Below are positions 27,165 to 37,497 of a stretch of 64,000 nt of DNA, piece by piece. The notes under the pieces are model-generated. The model was not told where the DNA came from, did not search any database, and saw nothing but the letters and a program-made list of their open reading frames with translations. Location of the stretch: positions 1 to 64,000 of the forward strand of contig NZ_CP048222.1 of the NCBI RefSeq assembly GCF_010119975.1. The letters are read 5' to 3'. The first letter of the stretch is position 1, and each line of letters begins with the position of its first letter. Position numbers and translations under genes: made by a program. The stretch is from Rhodocytophaga rosea (lineage in GTDB: Bacteria > Bacteroidota > Bacteroidia > Cytophagales > 172606-1).

Positions 27165-30100
27165 ATGAGAAAACAAGTACGTCCAAAAGGACGGTGGGTA
27201 CTCCTTTTTCTAATAAGTATAGGATTTACCCCGACCTTTGCCCAACAAGTGGCATTTGCACCACCAACGCCTCCCCATCAGCCCACGACAATACAACTGC
27301 AGGCTAAGCCATTAAAGGCTGTTTTAAATCAGATTCAAAAGGAGCAAAAGGTACGATTCAATTATAACAGCGACTTAATTAAAGATAAAACAATTTCATT
27401 AGACCTCTCCAAAGTTTATTTAAACAACATGGAGCAACTGCTGAATGTGGTTTTAAAACCTTATGGGCTAACTGTTGAAAAAATAGGAAATAAACGGTAT
27501 GTGATTTTTCCCTTGCAAGCGCCTGCTAATAAAACAAGCCAGATTCAACCGCAAGAGCTTACACCAATCAATGTTTCCGGAAAAGTTACCGATCAGCAAG
27601 GAAGTCCACTGCCTGGTGTAACCATACTCATCAAAGGCACAAATACAGGAACGGTCACAAACACAGAAGGAGATTTTACCTTACAGGCAGATGAAAAAGA
27701 TATCCTGCTCTTATCCTACATAGGTTTTGCCACGAAAGAAGTATCTGTAAATGGCCAGTCGAAGATCAATGTTCAAATGGAAGAAGATACCAAAGCCTTA
27801 GAGGAAGTGGTAGTAACCGGGTACATGACTCAGAAAAAGGCTGACCTGACAGGTTCTGTTGCCGTGATAACACCTGCTGTAATCGAGAAGAACAATTATT
27901 CCAATGTGATACAGGGCTTACAAGGCCGGGTGCCAGGTATGTTCATTACTACCGATGGAAACCCAGTTGGAAACGCAACTGTTCAAATCCGTGGCCTTAC
28001 CTCTATGAGATCGGCCCCACCGCTGATCGTGGTAGATGGCTTGCCTACAAACATGAATCTGAGAGATATCAACCCAAATGATATCGCTTCTATGCAGGTG
28101 TTGAAAGATGCAGCTTCCGCAAGTATTTATGGGTCAAGGGCAGCCAGCGGAGTAATTCTTATTCAGACCAAGAACGGTAAAGCAGGAGAAACCAAAGTAA
28201 CCTACGATGGATATGTGGGTGTTTCCAGCTTCATGAACAGGATTAAAATGATGAATACCCAGCAATATGGACAGGCCTTATGGCAGGCCGCTATTAACGA
28301 TGGACGGGACCCCAACGAAGTGACGCAGATATATGATTTTGAATGGCACCGGGGTGATGACGGAATTGCTTTATTGGATAAAGTAAGCCCCATTGAGTGG
28401 CTGAATGCAGAAAAAACAATGCCCTCGGCTGATACGGATTGGTTTGACGCCGGCTCACAACTCGGATTGCAGAATAACCATAATCTTACCATCTCAAATG
28501 GAACAGATAAGGCCAGAACCATGCTTTCGCTCAATTACCACGAAAACCGGGGAACACAAATTCATACTGGCTTCCGCAGGTATGCCCTGCGGTTAAATTC
28601 TGATTATACTTTACTTAAAGACCGGCTGATGATTGGAGAGAATCTATCTGTTTCACATCTAAAGCTTAACGACCAGAACCATAGCCATTCTTTTCTCACA
28701 ATGCCCCCCATTATACCGGTGTATACAACTGATGGAGGCTGGGGTGGAACAGCCTATAATCTGGGCATGGATGATTATAATAACCCAGTCAGGATGTTAA
28801 CCCAGGGAAAAGATAATGGCACCAACTACACCAGAATATTAGGAAGCATTTATGCCGATTTGCGGCTATTTAAAGGATTACAGTTAAAATCATTGTTTGG
28901 AGCTGATTATACCTCAGGCTATTTCAGGCATATAGATTTTACCTGGAAAGAAGGTGGTGGAAAACAGGATATCATCAATGGGGTTAGAAACCGACAGACG
29001 CATGCCCTGACCTCTACCTGGACCAATACTTTAAACTATAATGTAAATGTAGGTAAACACAACCTTGATTTTCTGGCGGGAATTGAAGCCGTGAAATTTA
29101 CAGCACAAGAAATGGAAGGCTACCGCCGGGATATTGAATTTGAGGATTACGACTATGCTTACTTAAATTCCGCCACCGGCAATCAGGAGGTGTACGGAAC
29201 CGGCGATGAATGGGGGCTGCTCTCCTACTTTTCAAAGTTTAATTATGTATTTAACCAAAAGTATTTGCTATCTGCCACCATGCGTTATGACGGCTCCTCT
29301 AAGTTTGGCGTCAACAACCGGTTTGGCTTCTTTCCGGCTGTATCTGCAGGATGGCGGTTAAGTGAAGAGAACTTTTTAAAGGATAATGTTGGCTTTATAT
29401 CTGACTTAAAACTGAGAGCCAGCTGGGGTAAAAATGGTAATTCCAATATCCCTACCAATGCCTTAGTAAATTACTATGTAGCTGATTACCGGGGCACAGG
29501 ATATGGCCTGGCAGGTAATGAAACCGGTACCATCTACTCAGGATACAGAAGGGCGCATATTGGAAACCCGGATTTAAAATGGGAGGCAACCGCTCAAACC
29601 GATATAGGACTTGATTTTGGACTCTTCAATGGGTCGGTCTCCGGCTCTTTTGACTACTTCTATAAGGTAACCGATGGGATGCTTTATGAGCCGCCTTATA
29701 TTGGTGCCATCGGAGAAGGGGATACCGCTGGATAAACGCCGCCAACATGACCAATAAAGGTGTTGAATTTATTCTGACGTATGCATCCAATCCATCCAAT
29801 AAACTCTCCTACTCTATCAGCGGTAATATCAGTTCTTACCGCAACAGAATCGATGATTTGCCTGAAGAGGTGAAATACACCTATGGCGGCAATGGCTTGG
29901 ATGATAACATTCTGGGCAGACCTTTGAACTCATTCTACGGATTTATTGCCGATGGGCTCTTTAAAACACAGGAAGAAGTGGATAATTCACCTGAACAACA
30001 AGGAAAAGGGCTGGGTAGAATCAGATATAAGGATTTAGACAACGATGGCCGTATTACATGGGAACATGACCGGACCTGGCTGGGCGTAAGTGACCCCGAT

Positions 30101-30607
30101 TTTATGTATGGTGTTAATGTTACTGCCAAATATGGAAATTTTGATTTTTCTATGTTCTGGCAAGGATTGGCAGGGAACACAGTAAGAAATGATTGGAAAA
30201 CATACAGTGACTTCTGGAATGTCTGGACGCAGAGCGGATTTAATCACCCCACCCGCCTTCTTGGCGCATGGTCTCCTTCCAATCCTGATTCAGATATACC
30301 GGCCCTTTCATTAATCAATCCAAACGACGAACGCAGGGTATCTACTTACTTCATGGAGTCAGGTTCATATTTAAAGCTCAGGCAAATTGAATTAGGTTAT
30401 ACCCTTCCGGTTCCTATCATATCCAAAATAGGCATGAAAGAATGCCGCATTTACGCCAATGCCCAAAACATTGTGAATATAAAAAAATGGTGGGGTAGAG
30501 ATAAATACACTGGCATTGACCCTGAAAACCCAACGAAGGACGCCGAATATTCCAGCCCATATGTAAGACCCCAGATGTTCATTACTGGCGTACGTGTATC
30601 TTTTTAA
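27165..30607 (+). CDS. SusC/RagA TonB-dependent receptor with STN domain, one frameshift
   Basis: The two frames 27165-29735 and 29747-30607 are one gene. Parts: signal peptide (ending TFAQQ), STN domain (about 45-110, LKAVLNQIQKEQKVRFNYN), carboxypeptidase-like domain (about 140-215, ISGKV type with TGTVTNTEGDF), plug (ITPAVIEKNNYSNVIQGLQGRVPGM, IRGLTS, VVDG, VLKDAASASIYGSRAASGVILI) and beta-barrel ending MFITGVRVSF. At 29718-29721 a G4 run should be G5: the extra base gives GEGGYRWINAANMTNKGVEF. As written the protein stops after 856 residues without the last barrel strands. The STN domain means it signals to the FecR/sigma pair. Transport partner: the SusD next to it. Confidence 0.92.
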
Positions 30608-30637
30608 GTATAAGTTTTATGAAAGCCTAAACAAATT

Positions 30638-32395
30638 ATGAAAAGCATCAGGAATTATATCATACAAACAAAATTAGCGAGCTATTTACTATACGGGTTA
30701 TTGATAGTTTCAGCAACTGGCTGTAAAGATTACTTAGAGGTGAATCCGAAGGGGATCATTACAGAAGAAAAGCTTGCCGCTCCGGAGTATACCGATGGTC
30801 TGGTTACAGCAGCGTATGCACACGGCCCCAGGGTACATACCTTTAGTACCATGAACCCCTGGATTTCCAGCCTTCGTTCGGATGATGCCTATAAAGGAGG
30901 GGGTGGTTTAGATGACCAGCCTGCCTGGTATCAGATGGAGGTGTTTTCATTGGTCAACCCGAATGTTGGTAATAATGATGGGGTGTGGTTCGCAGCTTAT
31001 AGCGGTTTATCAAGGATCAATACAGCGATTAATGCCATCAATAAAATGGAGGAAGCTACTTATCCTGTAAAAACACAACGCCTGGCAGAAATGCGTTTTT
31101 TGAGGGGATGGACATATTTCAAATTAAAGCAACGGTATAAATGGGTACCGTTTTTCAGAGAAGAGGCGACCGGTAATGATATAAAGCTTATTTCTAACCG
31201 GCCTGATGGTGCCGTAAATGATCTGGAACTTTGGCAGAACATCTATGACGAGTTTAAGTTCGCTGCTGATAATCTGCCGGAATCTCAGGTAGAAGTAGGC
31301 CGGCCAACAAAATATGCGGCAGAAGCCTATCTGGTTAAAACCTTGCTGTGGATGGCCTATCCGCAGGATGATAATCACCAGGTTACCGGAATTAATACCC
31401 AGAAACTTACTGAAGCGCTTGACTATGCCAACAGCATCATTAACAGTGGCAAGTATAGCTTATCCCCTGATATTGGCCAGAATTTCATGCTGGAATACGA
31501 CAATAAATCGCCGGAATCAGTCTGGGAATTACAGTTTACCATTGACGATGGTACGCCACGGGGTAACTTAAACGAAGGAAACGGACTCACTGCCCCCTGG
31601 TGGAACCCGTATTTCAGCTGCTGTGATTTTCATAAAGCATCCTATAACATGGTAAATGCCTTCCGGGTAGATGCCAATGGTTTACCACTATTTAAGACTT
31701 TTAATGAGGAAGAGATCACCAACAAACAAGTGTACTTTGCTAATAATAATTGGGACCCCAGATTAGGACATACAGTGGCTATTCCAGGCTTTCCATGGAA
31801 ATACCAGAAGGTATTATTCGATAGTGCCGGATCAAGGCAACCTTCCACCTATGGATACTTTCATTCCATGAAAGAGAATGTGACTACAGATAGCCCTGGC
31901 CTGCATGATGAATTCTGGATGTTTAACTCCAAAAATCAGCAGGAAGTACGTTTTGCGGAAGTGCTGTTATGGAAAGCCGAAATATTGATTCAGCTCGACA
32001 AACATCAGGAGGCTCTTCCCATCATCAATCAGTTAAGGGAAAGGGCTGCAAATAGCATAAGTATGATAAAGTTACCTAATGGTAACCATCCGGTTAAGTA
32101 TTCGGTAGCACCCTATGTGGATGGCGTGAATGTAGTATGGGATAAGAATAATGCATGGGAGGCATTGATGTGGGAAAACAGGCTTGAAATGGCCATGGAG
32201 GGCCGACGGTTCTATGACCTTGTCCGCTGGGGAATCGCTGCTGAGGTGATGAATGCGTATTTTGAGAAAGAAAGGCAACGGCGTTCATGGCTGAATGTTG
32301 CTTTTTTCACCAAGGGGCGTGATGAATACTTGCCCATTCCACAAGCGCAAATCAACTGGTCACAAGGCCTGTATAAACAGAATCCCGGCTATTAA
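30638..32395 (+). CDS. SusD/RagB-family outer-membrane lipoprotein
   Basis: The 585-aa protein starts with a lipoprotein signal ending LIVSATGC, followed by KDYLEVNPKG, the usual SusD start. TPR-like segments (RINTAINAINKMEEA, RLAEMRFLRGWTYFKL) and the late RRFYDLVRWG and EYLPIPQAQINWSQGLYKQNPGY match the C-terminal half of the family. SusD acts as the substrate-binding lid over SusC. It is intact, starts 30 bp after the SusC stop, and should be co-transcribed. Ligand not predictable from sequence. Confidence 0.95.
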   Translation: MKSIRNYIIQTKLASYLLYGLLIVSATGCKDYLEVNPKGIITEEKLAAPEYTDGLVTAAYAHGPRVHTFSTMNPWISSLRSDDAYKGGGGLDDQPAWYQMEVFSLVNPNVGNNDGVWFAAYSGLSRINTAINAINKMEEATYPVKTQRLAEMRFLRGWTYFKLKQRYKWVPFFREEATGNDIKLISNRPDGAVNDLELWQNIYDEFKFAADNLPESQVEVGRPTKYAAEAYLVKTLLWMAYPQDDNHQVTGINTQKLTEALDYANSIINSGKYSLSPDIGQNFMLEYDNKSPESVWELQFTIDDGTPRGNLNEGNGLTAPWWNPYFSCCDFHKASYNMVNAFRVDANGLPLFKTFNEEEITNKQVYFANNNWDPRLGHTVAIPGFPWKYQKVLFDSAGSRQPSTYGYFHSMKENVTTDSPGLHDEFWMFNSKNQQEVRFAEVLLWKAEILIQLDKHQEALPIINQLRERAANSISMIKLPNGNHPVKYSVAPYVDGVNVVWDKNNAWEALMWENRLEMAMEGRRFYDLVRWGIAAEVMNAYFEKERQRRSWLNVAFFTKGRDEYLPIPQAQINWSQGLYKQNPGY

Positions 32396-32421
32396 AAATT
32401 AATAATTTTATTCTTTGTCTT

Positions 32422-32820
32422 ATGAAAAAATCCCTCTATTATATTTTAATCCTATGTGTGTTATTCTGTGCCAGTTGCCGGGATGAAGACATAATTCTTT
32501 CAAAACCAGGTGAGCCGATAGCGCCAGTTACCAATATGCAATACTCTGTCGCTGAGGACAAAGTTACCCTTACATGGGATCTTCCTACCACCATACCTGA
32601 GGATATAGTTAAACCTATTGCTGTGCTGGTAAAGGTTTCGGTAGATGGAAGAAATGCTGGCACCTATGTAATAACAGATGCGCCTGTAAGCTATACGTAT
32701 TCACCTTATGATCCCTCAAAACAATACCGCTTTACGGTTAAAGCCCAGGGAGATGTTAACACAACAGATCCTCATCGTTCCAAGTTGCGCATATCTCCTG
32801 GCCATACAATAGCTTTCTAA
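32422..32820 (+). CDS. Small surface lipoprotein with fibronectin III-like domain
   Basis: A lipoprotein signal (LILCVLFCASC) is followed by one immunoglobulin-like domain starting PVTNMQYSVAEDKVTLTWDLP and ending YRFTVKAQGDV, the strand pattern of FN3 modules. It follows SusD after 26 bp. Small lipoproteins in this place of a Sus-like operon often bind the substrate at the cell surface. There is no family name I can give with confidence. Confidence 0.75.
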   Translation: MKKSLYYILILCVLFCASCRDEDIILSKPGEPIAPVTNMQYSVAEDKVTLTWDLPTTIPEDIVKPIAVLVKVSVDGRNAGTYVITDAPVSYTYSPYDPSKQYRFTVKAQGDVNTTDPHRSKLRISPGHTIAF

Positions 32821-32870
32821 CATACATCTGTTTGTCACCATATGGTGTGGTGGCAAACAGATGTATGTTA
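32818..32870. terminator. 17-bp perfect inverted repeat after the Sus operon
   Basis: Arms at 32818-32834 and 32854-32870 are exact inverted copies (TAACATACATCTGTTTG). The left arm includes the TAA stop of the lipoprotein gene. The 19-nt interior itself contains CACCATATGGTG. This can fold into a long hairpin that ends the operon, although there is no T run after it. Confidence 0.65.
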
Positions 32871-33017
32871 GTAGAAAAGAATGGTATCCATGCTTGAGAT
32901 GCAGCATTTCAAACACCATACCAGCAGAAATTTACATATACAATTCACATTACAATTTATCTCCTGGCGAATATTGTAACACCATAATACTAACAACCTA
33001 AACTTAGTAAATAGATT

Positions 33018-35894
33018 ATGACTTTACCCCGTTTGCTTATTTTGACGCTGCTACCTCTTTTGCTAAATCAAAATTCGTATAGTTTTACCCCTGATCCCAG
33101 CCATACAAAAAGTAGAAAGATGGCTTCTGTTACCAGAGAATACACCTTGCAGGCAACCATGCTTGGCTACTTTGGCCCAGATGGCAAACGAAATCCGGTG
33201 CTGCAGGCCAATAAGGGCGATATGGTACGCATCCAGATTGTGAATGGTGAAAACATGACCCACGATATCGCCCTGGAAAAAATGGGACTGAAAAGCAAAA
33301 CGCTGGCACAGAAAGGAGACACCACCAGCATTGTATTCAAAGCCGATCAGAGCGATACCTATTTCTGTTCCATTCCCGGACACAGAGCTGCCGGGATGGT
33401 AGGCAAATTTGAAATAGTAGAAGGAGCCATTAATACAGAAGTTGTGATCGCCGGGTTTATCCCCAAAAAGAATAACAAAGCCTTAAATCTTGGTTTTGAA
33501 AATGGGACAACTAATGACTGGACAGCCACAGGTGATGCCTTTACGGATGCGCTGATATCCCAGGACCCTTCTCCGGTACATGAAAACGACCAGCGGATCA
33601 ATATGTCCGGGAAGTATTTTATTACCAGCGGCGGTACGAAAAATTACAAAAGAACCGGTACACTCTCTTCCGTTCCCTTTACAGTTACTCATCCTTTTGC
33701 TGCTTTCAAAGTTTCCGGAGGTGCTTTGCAGGATACCAGGGTAGAACTGGTAAGAACAGATAATAATGAAGTTTTCTTCCAGATCACTGGTTCCGGACGG
33801 GCTACCTTGCAGCCGGTAGTGGTGGATTTATCTGACTTGCAAAACAAGGAAATTTTCATCCGGCTGGTAGATAATGAAACCGGCATTTCGCAGATTCCTT
33901 ATATTGGGGATGATAAATTTGCGCACATCAATTTCGATGATTTTCAGTTTTATTCCACCCGCCCCAATTTCCCGAACGAACTTAAGCAGACAGATATTAT
34001 TATTCTTCCTCCCCTTGATCCTATTGTGCATTCCGGGCTTTCCGGAACAGAAGCCGCCAAAAGTATGACCACGCAACAAGGCTTTTCTGTGAAGCTGGCA
34101 GCTGCCGAACCAGATGTGATCCGGCCGATTAGTTTTACCATAGATGCCAGGGGAAGGCTTTGGGTGGTTGAGGCGCATACCTATCCCATCCGCGCTGCAG
34201 AAGGGAAAGGCAAAGACCGCATCCTGATCTTTGAAGATACCAATGGGGATGGCAGCTTAGACAAGCGGATTGTTTTTACAGAAGGCCTCAACCTGATCAG
34301 TGCCATCGAAGTAGGTATGGGAGGCGTGTGGCTGGGTTCGGCACCCCATCTGCTGTTTATTCCCATAGATAAATCCGGCGATAAACCAGCTGGTCCGCCG
34401 CAGATCCTGCTGGATGGATGGGGCTATGAAGACACCCATGAAATGCTTAATAATTTCCGCTGGGGACCAGATGGCTGGCTGTATGGCACACATGGGGTAT
34501 TTACACACTCGAATGTAGGCAAACCAGGAGCACCAGACTCGGAGCGTACCAAACTCAATGCCGGTGTATGGCGCTTTCATCCCACCACCAAAAAGTTTGA
34601 ATTGTTTGCCGAAGGAACCAGCAATCCGTGGGGCATTGATTTTAATGACTATGGCCATCCCTTTATCACCGTGTGTGTGATTCCGCATATGTTCCATGTG
34701 ATTCAGGGAGCCAGGTACCATCGTCAGGCAGGCAAGCATTTTAACCCCTATACCTATGATGATATCAAACAATCGGGTGACCATGTACACTGGATCGGCG
34801 ACAGAGGTCCACATGCCGGTAATTTCCGGTCTAATTCCAAAGGCGGTGGCCATGCCCATGCCGGTGCGATGATCTATCTGGGCAGCGAAAACTGGCCTAA
34901 GGAGTACCGCAATCATATTTTTATGAACAATATCCACGGAAGCCGGGTAAATTTAGATCTGCCCAACCGCAAAGGTTCCGGCTATTTAGTGAGCCATGGG
35001 GAGGATTTCCTATTGACCAATGATACCTGGTCGCAGTGGCTTAACTTCCGTTATGATGGCAGTGGCTCTGTATTTGCCATCGACTGGTACGATAAAAACC
35101 AGTGCCATAGTCCTAATCCGGATGTGCACCAGAAAACCATGGGACGTATTTTCAAGATCAGCCATGAAACGGATAAATGGGTACAGGTGGATCTGACCAA
35201 AGCCTCTGATATGGAACTGGTCAATTATCAGTTGCATCCCAATGAGTGGTATGTACGCAACGCCCGTGTCATTCTGCAGGAAAGAGGCGGAAATAAAAAA
35301 GTCCACAAAGCACTCAAGAAGATATTGAACGAAAATCCGGATGTAACCAGACAACTCCGGGCGCTGTGGACATTGCATGTTACCAAAGGATTGACTGAGA
35401 AAGACTTGCTTCCTTTATTATCTCACCAAAATGAATACATGCGCAGCTGGGCGGTTCAACTTTTATCCGAAGACAACAATGCTTCGGATGCAGCCCTTAC
35501 CCGTTTTGCAGAGTTGGCTAAAACTGATAACTCAGCCCTGGTACGTTTATATCTGAGTTCTGCCATCCAGCGGACGGCACCGGAAAAAAGATGGCCTACC
35601 CTGGAAGCACTTCTTCAGCGTACCGAAGACAAAGACGATCATAACCTGCCTTTAATGCTCTGGTATGCTTTTGAGCCCACAGTGCCTACAGATATAAACC
35701 GGGCAGTTGAACTGGCTATGAAGGCAAAAGTGCCGCAGGTATTGCCCTTTACCATTCAGCGGGTAGCGGCTCTCAACAATGCGGAATCTGTTAAAACCCT
35801 GCAAAGCCTGCAACAACGCTTGGAAAAAATGGAGCACTCCGACCAGAATCATGAAGTGCAAGCACTGATTAAGAAGGTATTGGAGCCGAAATAA
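33018..35894 (+). CDS. Cupredoxin fused to a PVC-type dehydrogenase propeller, without haem domain
   Basis: The 958-aa exported protein begins with a signal peptide and a type-1 copper domain with ligands His82, Cys117, His122 and Met127 (C-x4-H-x4-M in FCSIPGHRAAGM). About 140-320 is a jelly-roll-like region (FENGTTNDWTATGDAF). About 355-700 is the propeller of the PVC-type family (GFSVKLAAAEPDVIRPISF, RGRLWVVEAHTYP, DTNGDGSLDK, NFRWGPDGWLYGTHG, MNNIHGSRVNLD). HEAT-like repeats follow (LTEKDLLPLLSHQNEYMRSWAVQLL). Family members usually end in a cytochrome c with CxxCH; this one has none, so the copper site may take its electron role. It lies 197 bp after the Sus operon, beyond a hairpin, so it may be separately expressed. 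Confidence 0.85.
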   Translation: MTLPRLLILTLLPLLLNQNSYSFTPDPSHTKSRKMASVTREYTLQATMLGYFGPDGKRNPVLQANKGDMVRIQIVNGENMTHDIALEKMGLKSKTLAQKGDTTSIVFKADQSDTYFCSIPGHRAAGMVGKFEIVEGAINTEVVIAGFIPKKNNKALNLGFENGTTNDWTATGDAFTDALISQDPSPVHENDQRINMSGKYFITSGGTKNYKRTGTLSSVPFTVTHPFAAFKVSGGALQDTRVELVRTDNNEVFFQITGSGRATLQPVVVDLSDLQNKEIFIRLVDNETGISQIPYIGDDKFAHINFDDFQFYSTRPNFPNELKQTDIIILPPLDPIVHSGLSGTEAAKSMTTQQGFSVKLAAAEPDVIRPISFTIDARGRLWVVEAHTYPIRAAEGKGKDRILIFEDTNGDGSLDKRIVFTEGLNLISAIEVGMGGVWLGSAPHLLFIPIDKSGDKPAGPPQILLDGWGYEDTHEMLNNFRWGPDGWLYGTHGVFTHSNVGKPGAPDSERTKLNAGVWRFHPTTKKFELFAEGTSNPWGIDFNDYGHPFITVCVIPHMFHVIQGARYHRQAGKHFNPYTYDDIKQSGDHVHWIGDRGPHAGNFRSNSKGGGHAHAGAMIYLGSENWPKEYRNHIFMNNIHGSRVNLDLPNRKGSGYLVSHGEDFLLTNDTWSQWLNFRYDGSGSVFAIDWYDKNQCHSPNPDVHQKTMGRIFKISHETDKWVQVDLTKASDMELVNYQLHPNEWYVRNARVILQERGGNKKVHKALKKILNENPDVTRQLRALWTLHVTKGLTEKDLLPLLSHQNEYMRSWAVQLLSEDNNASDAALTRFAELAKTDNSALVRLYLSSAIQRTAPEKRWPTLEALLQRTEDKDDHNLPLMLWYAFEPTVPTDINRAVELAMKAKVPQVLPFTIQRVAALNNAESVKTLQSLQQRLEKMEHSDQNHEVQALIKKVLEPK

Positions 35895-35951
35895 ATGTTC
35901 ATCTGCTGATAGTTAGCAATAATAGTTCTGAAATTCAATACAGATCTTATA

Positions 35952-35995
35952 ACTACAAAAAGACCTTGAATAATAATTTAAGGTCTTTTTGTAGT
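35952..35995. terminator. 16-bp perfect hairpin terminator
   Basis: Arms at 35952-35967 and 35980-35995 (ACTACAAAAAGACCTT and its inverted copy) surround a 12-nt AT-rich loop. The T5 run in the right arm and A5 in the left make it usable in both directions. It ends the cupredoxin gene 58 bp after its stop. Confidence 0.8.
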
Positions 35996-36316
35996 CAAGT
36001 TATATTAAAATGAGTCATCAATTAGAAAATTGATAAATATAAGTCCCCCAAATTTTCAAACAGCAATACAATAGAAAAATCAATTTGCTGAAGTTTCAAG
36101 AAATAAGAAGTTAATTTACCCCCCCTTTAGTGATACAGGAAATAATTCATTTATAGGGAAATTTGGCTGGTAAACTGTCAAGCTATATTAGGAGAAGACC
36201 CTTGTATAAAACCTTCTTTGCATTCCTTTGCTGAACTCCTACACACTTGACTCTATGGTCACCGTTAAAAAGTATTTTCTTATAGTAATTTATTTTGCTC
36301 CAAATACCTAAAAATA

Positions 36317-37326
36317 ACGTGAGATCGGAGATAGTTAAGCGACCATAGCATTTTGAGCAATCATCCACTGCTGGGGATAAATACTGACAGCCGGTTTTGT
36401 AGGATAAAAACAGTAAGCCACCAAAGCGGCCATCCTATGGGCAAAGGCATTCACCGGCGAGCGATGCCTGCTATGTTCAATGTTGGCTACTTGTTTGTGA
36501 AGGGCGATCACCGATGCAATCATGCCCCTTTTTGCCAGATAATCTTTTTGATAAATGTCCATAGAAGGGGGCTGTTTGCTGTTTTTTCTTGCTTTTGTGA
36601 TCAATTGTAAGCCTTCCTGTTCAACAAAGGCTTTCTTTTCAGCATTGACTATATAGCCTTTATCAGCAAAGATACTACCCTGCAAACCTTTGGTGAGAAA
36701 AAACAATACTTTGGGTCTGGTGTCTGAAACCGATGCCTTACTAAAGTAAAAGCGCAGCAGTTCTCCTTGGTGGTTGAGCAGGATATGGTATTTGAAACCG
36801 TAGAACCAGCCTACAGAAGTCTTGCCCCAATCAGCTAAGCCCTTGAAGGTGCGATGCTGATGCACCCGTTTGGGATGGCAGACTTGCAGAGGGGAAGAAT
36901 CCATGTAGTAAATGCCTGTGTGGGAAGCCTGCCCACAGCGGCTTTTCAGCAACAAACTCATAGGCAACATCGCTCTGGGGATGAGTTCTAAAAAACGGTG
37001 GTAAGCCACCAGATCGGGAAAATCCCTGCGTAATTGTTTGCTTACCATTTGTATATAGTAGCTTTTAAAGGTTTTATAGCCTGAATAGTGATAGTAAATC
37101 AGGATGGTCATCACTTCACTCAAGGTTAATTGACAAGGGTAAGGCTTTGTGTAGTAGCCTTGCTCTTTGAGGAGTTGCAGCAGAAAAAGAGAATTTTGTT
37201 TGCAGAATTCATCCACTTCAAAGTATATTTCTGTAAGCATAGCAGCAAGGCTTAGAGTGATTAACATCTTAAGACAATGCTAATTTACTCTTTCTCTCTG
37301 CTATGGCATATCTCCGATCTCACGTT
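36317..37326 (-). mobile_element. IS982-family element, intact, with target duplication
   Basis: Perfect 18-bp terminal inverted repeats lie at 36317-36334 (AACGTGAGATCGGAGATA) and 37309-37326. The element is flanked by direct copies of AAAAAT (36311-36316 and 37327-37332), which is the target duplication. The transposase is uninterrupted. Perfect ends and duplication indicate recent insertion. Confidence 0.93.
36335..37267 (-). CDS. IS982 transposase
   Basis: The 310-aa DDE transposase fills the element. The core shows IYYMDSSPLQVCHPKR with the first Asp, YGFKYHILLNHQGE, IFADKGYIVNAEKK with the second, and a C-terminal EHSRHRSPVNAFAHRMAALVAYC with the Glu region of IS982. The frame from 37267 starts MLITLSLAAMLTEIYFEVDEF; the inner Met at residue 10 is an equally good start. 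No defect is seen. Confidence 0.93.
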   Translation of the reverse strand: MLITLSLAAMLTEIYFEVDEFCKQNSLFLLQLLKEQGYYTKPYPCQLTLSEVMTILIYYHYSGYKTFKSYYIQMVSKQLRRDFPDLVAYHRFLELIPRAMLPMSLLLKSRCGQASHTGIYYMDSSPLQVCHPKRVHQHRTFKGLADWGKTSVGWFYGFKYHILLNHQGELLRFYFSKASVSDTRPKVLFFLTKGLQGSIFADKGYIVNAEKKAFVEQEGLQLITKARKNSKQPPSMDIYQKDYLAKRGMIASVIALHKQVANIEHSRHRSPVNAFAHRMAALVAYCFYPTKPAVSIYPQQWMIAQNAMVA

Positions 37327-37497
37327 AAAAATAGGTATTGTGTATAATAAATGCTTTTGCGATATTGAAAGTAATAAGGTTCAACTATATCAGCTATATT
37401 CTAAAAGCAGATCCAATACATAGTTCTGCCTACTGCCCACCAGCAAACATGGATAGATATTTTTTTAAACTGTAGTTAATTTTTTCTATCACGCTTA

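Noticed and set aside
29700-29760. SusC as two separate genes
   Set aside because: The second frame starts in mid-barrel and has no signal peptide; one added base joins them in the expected sequence.
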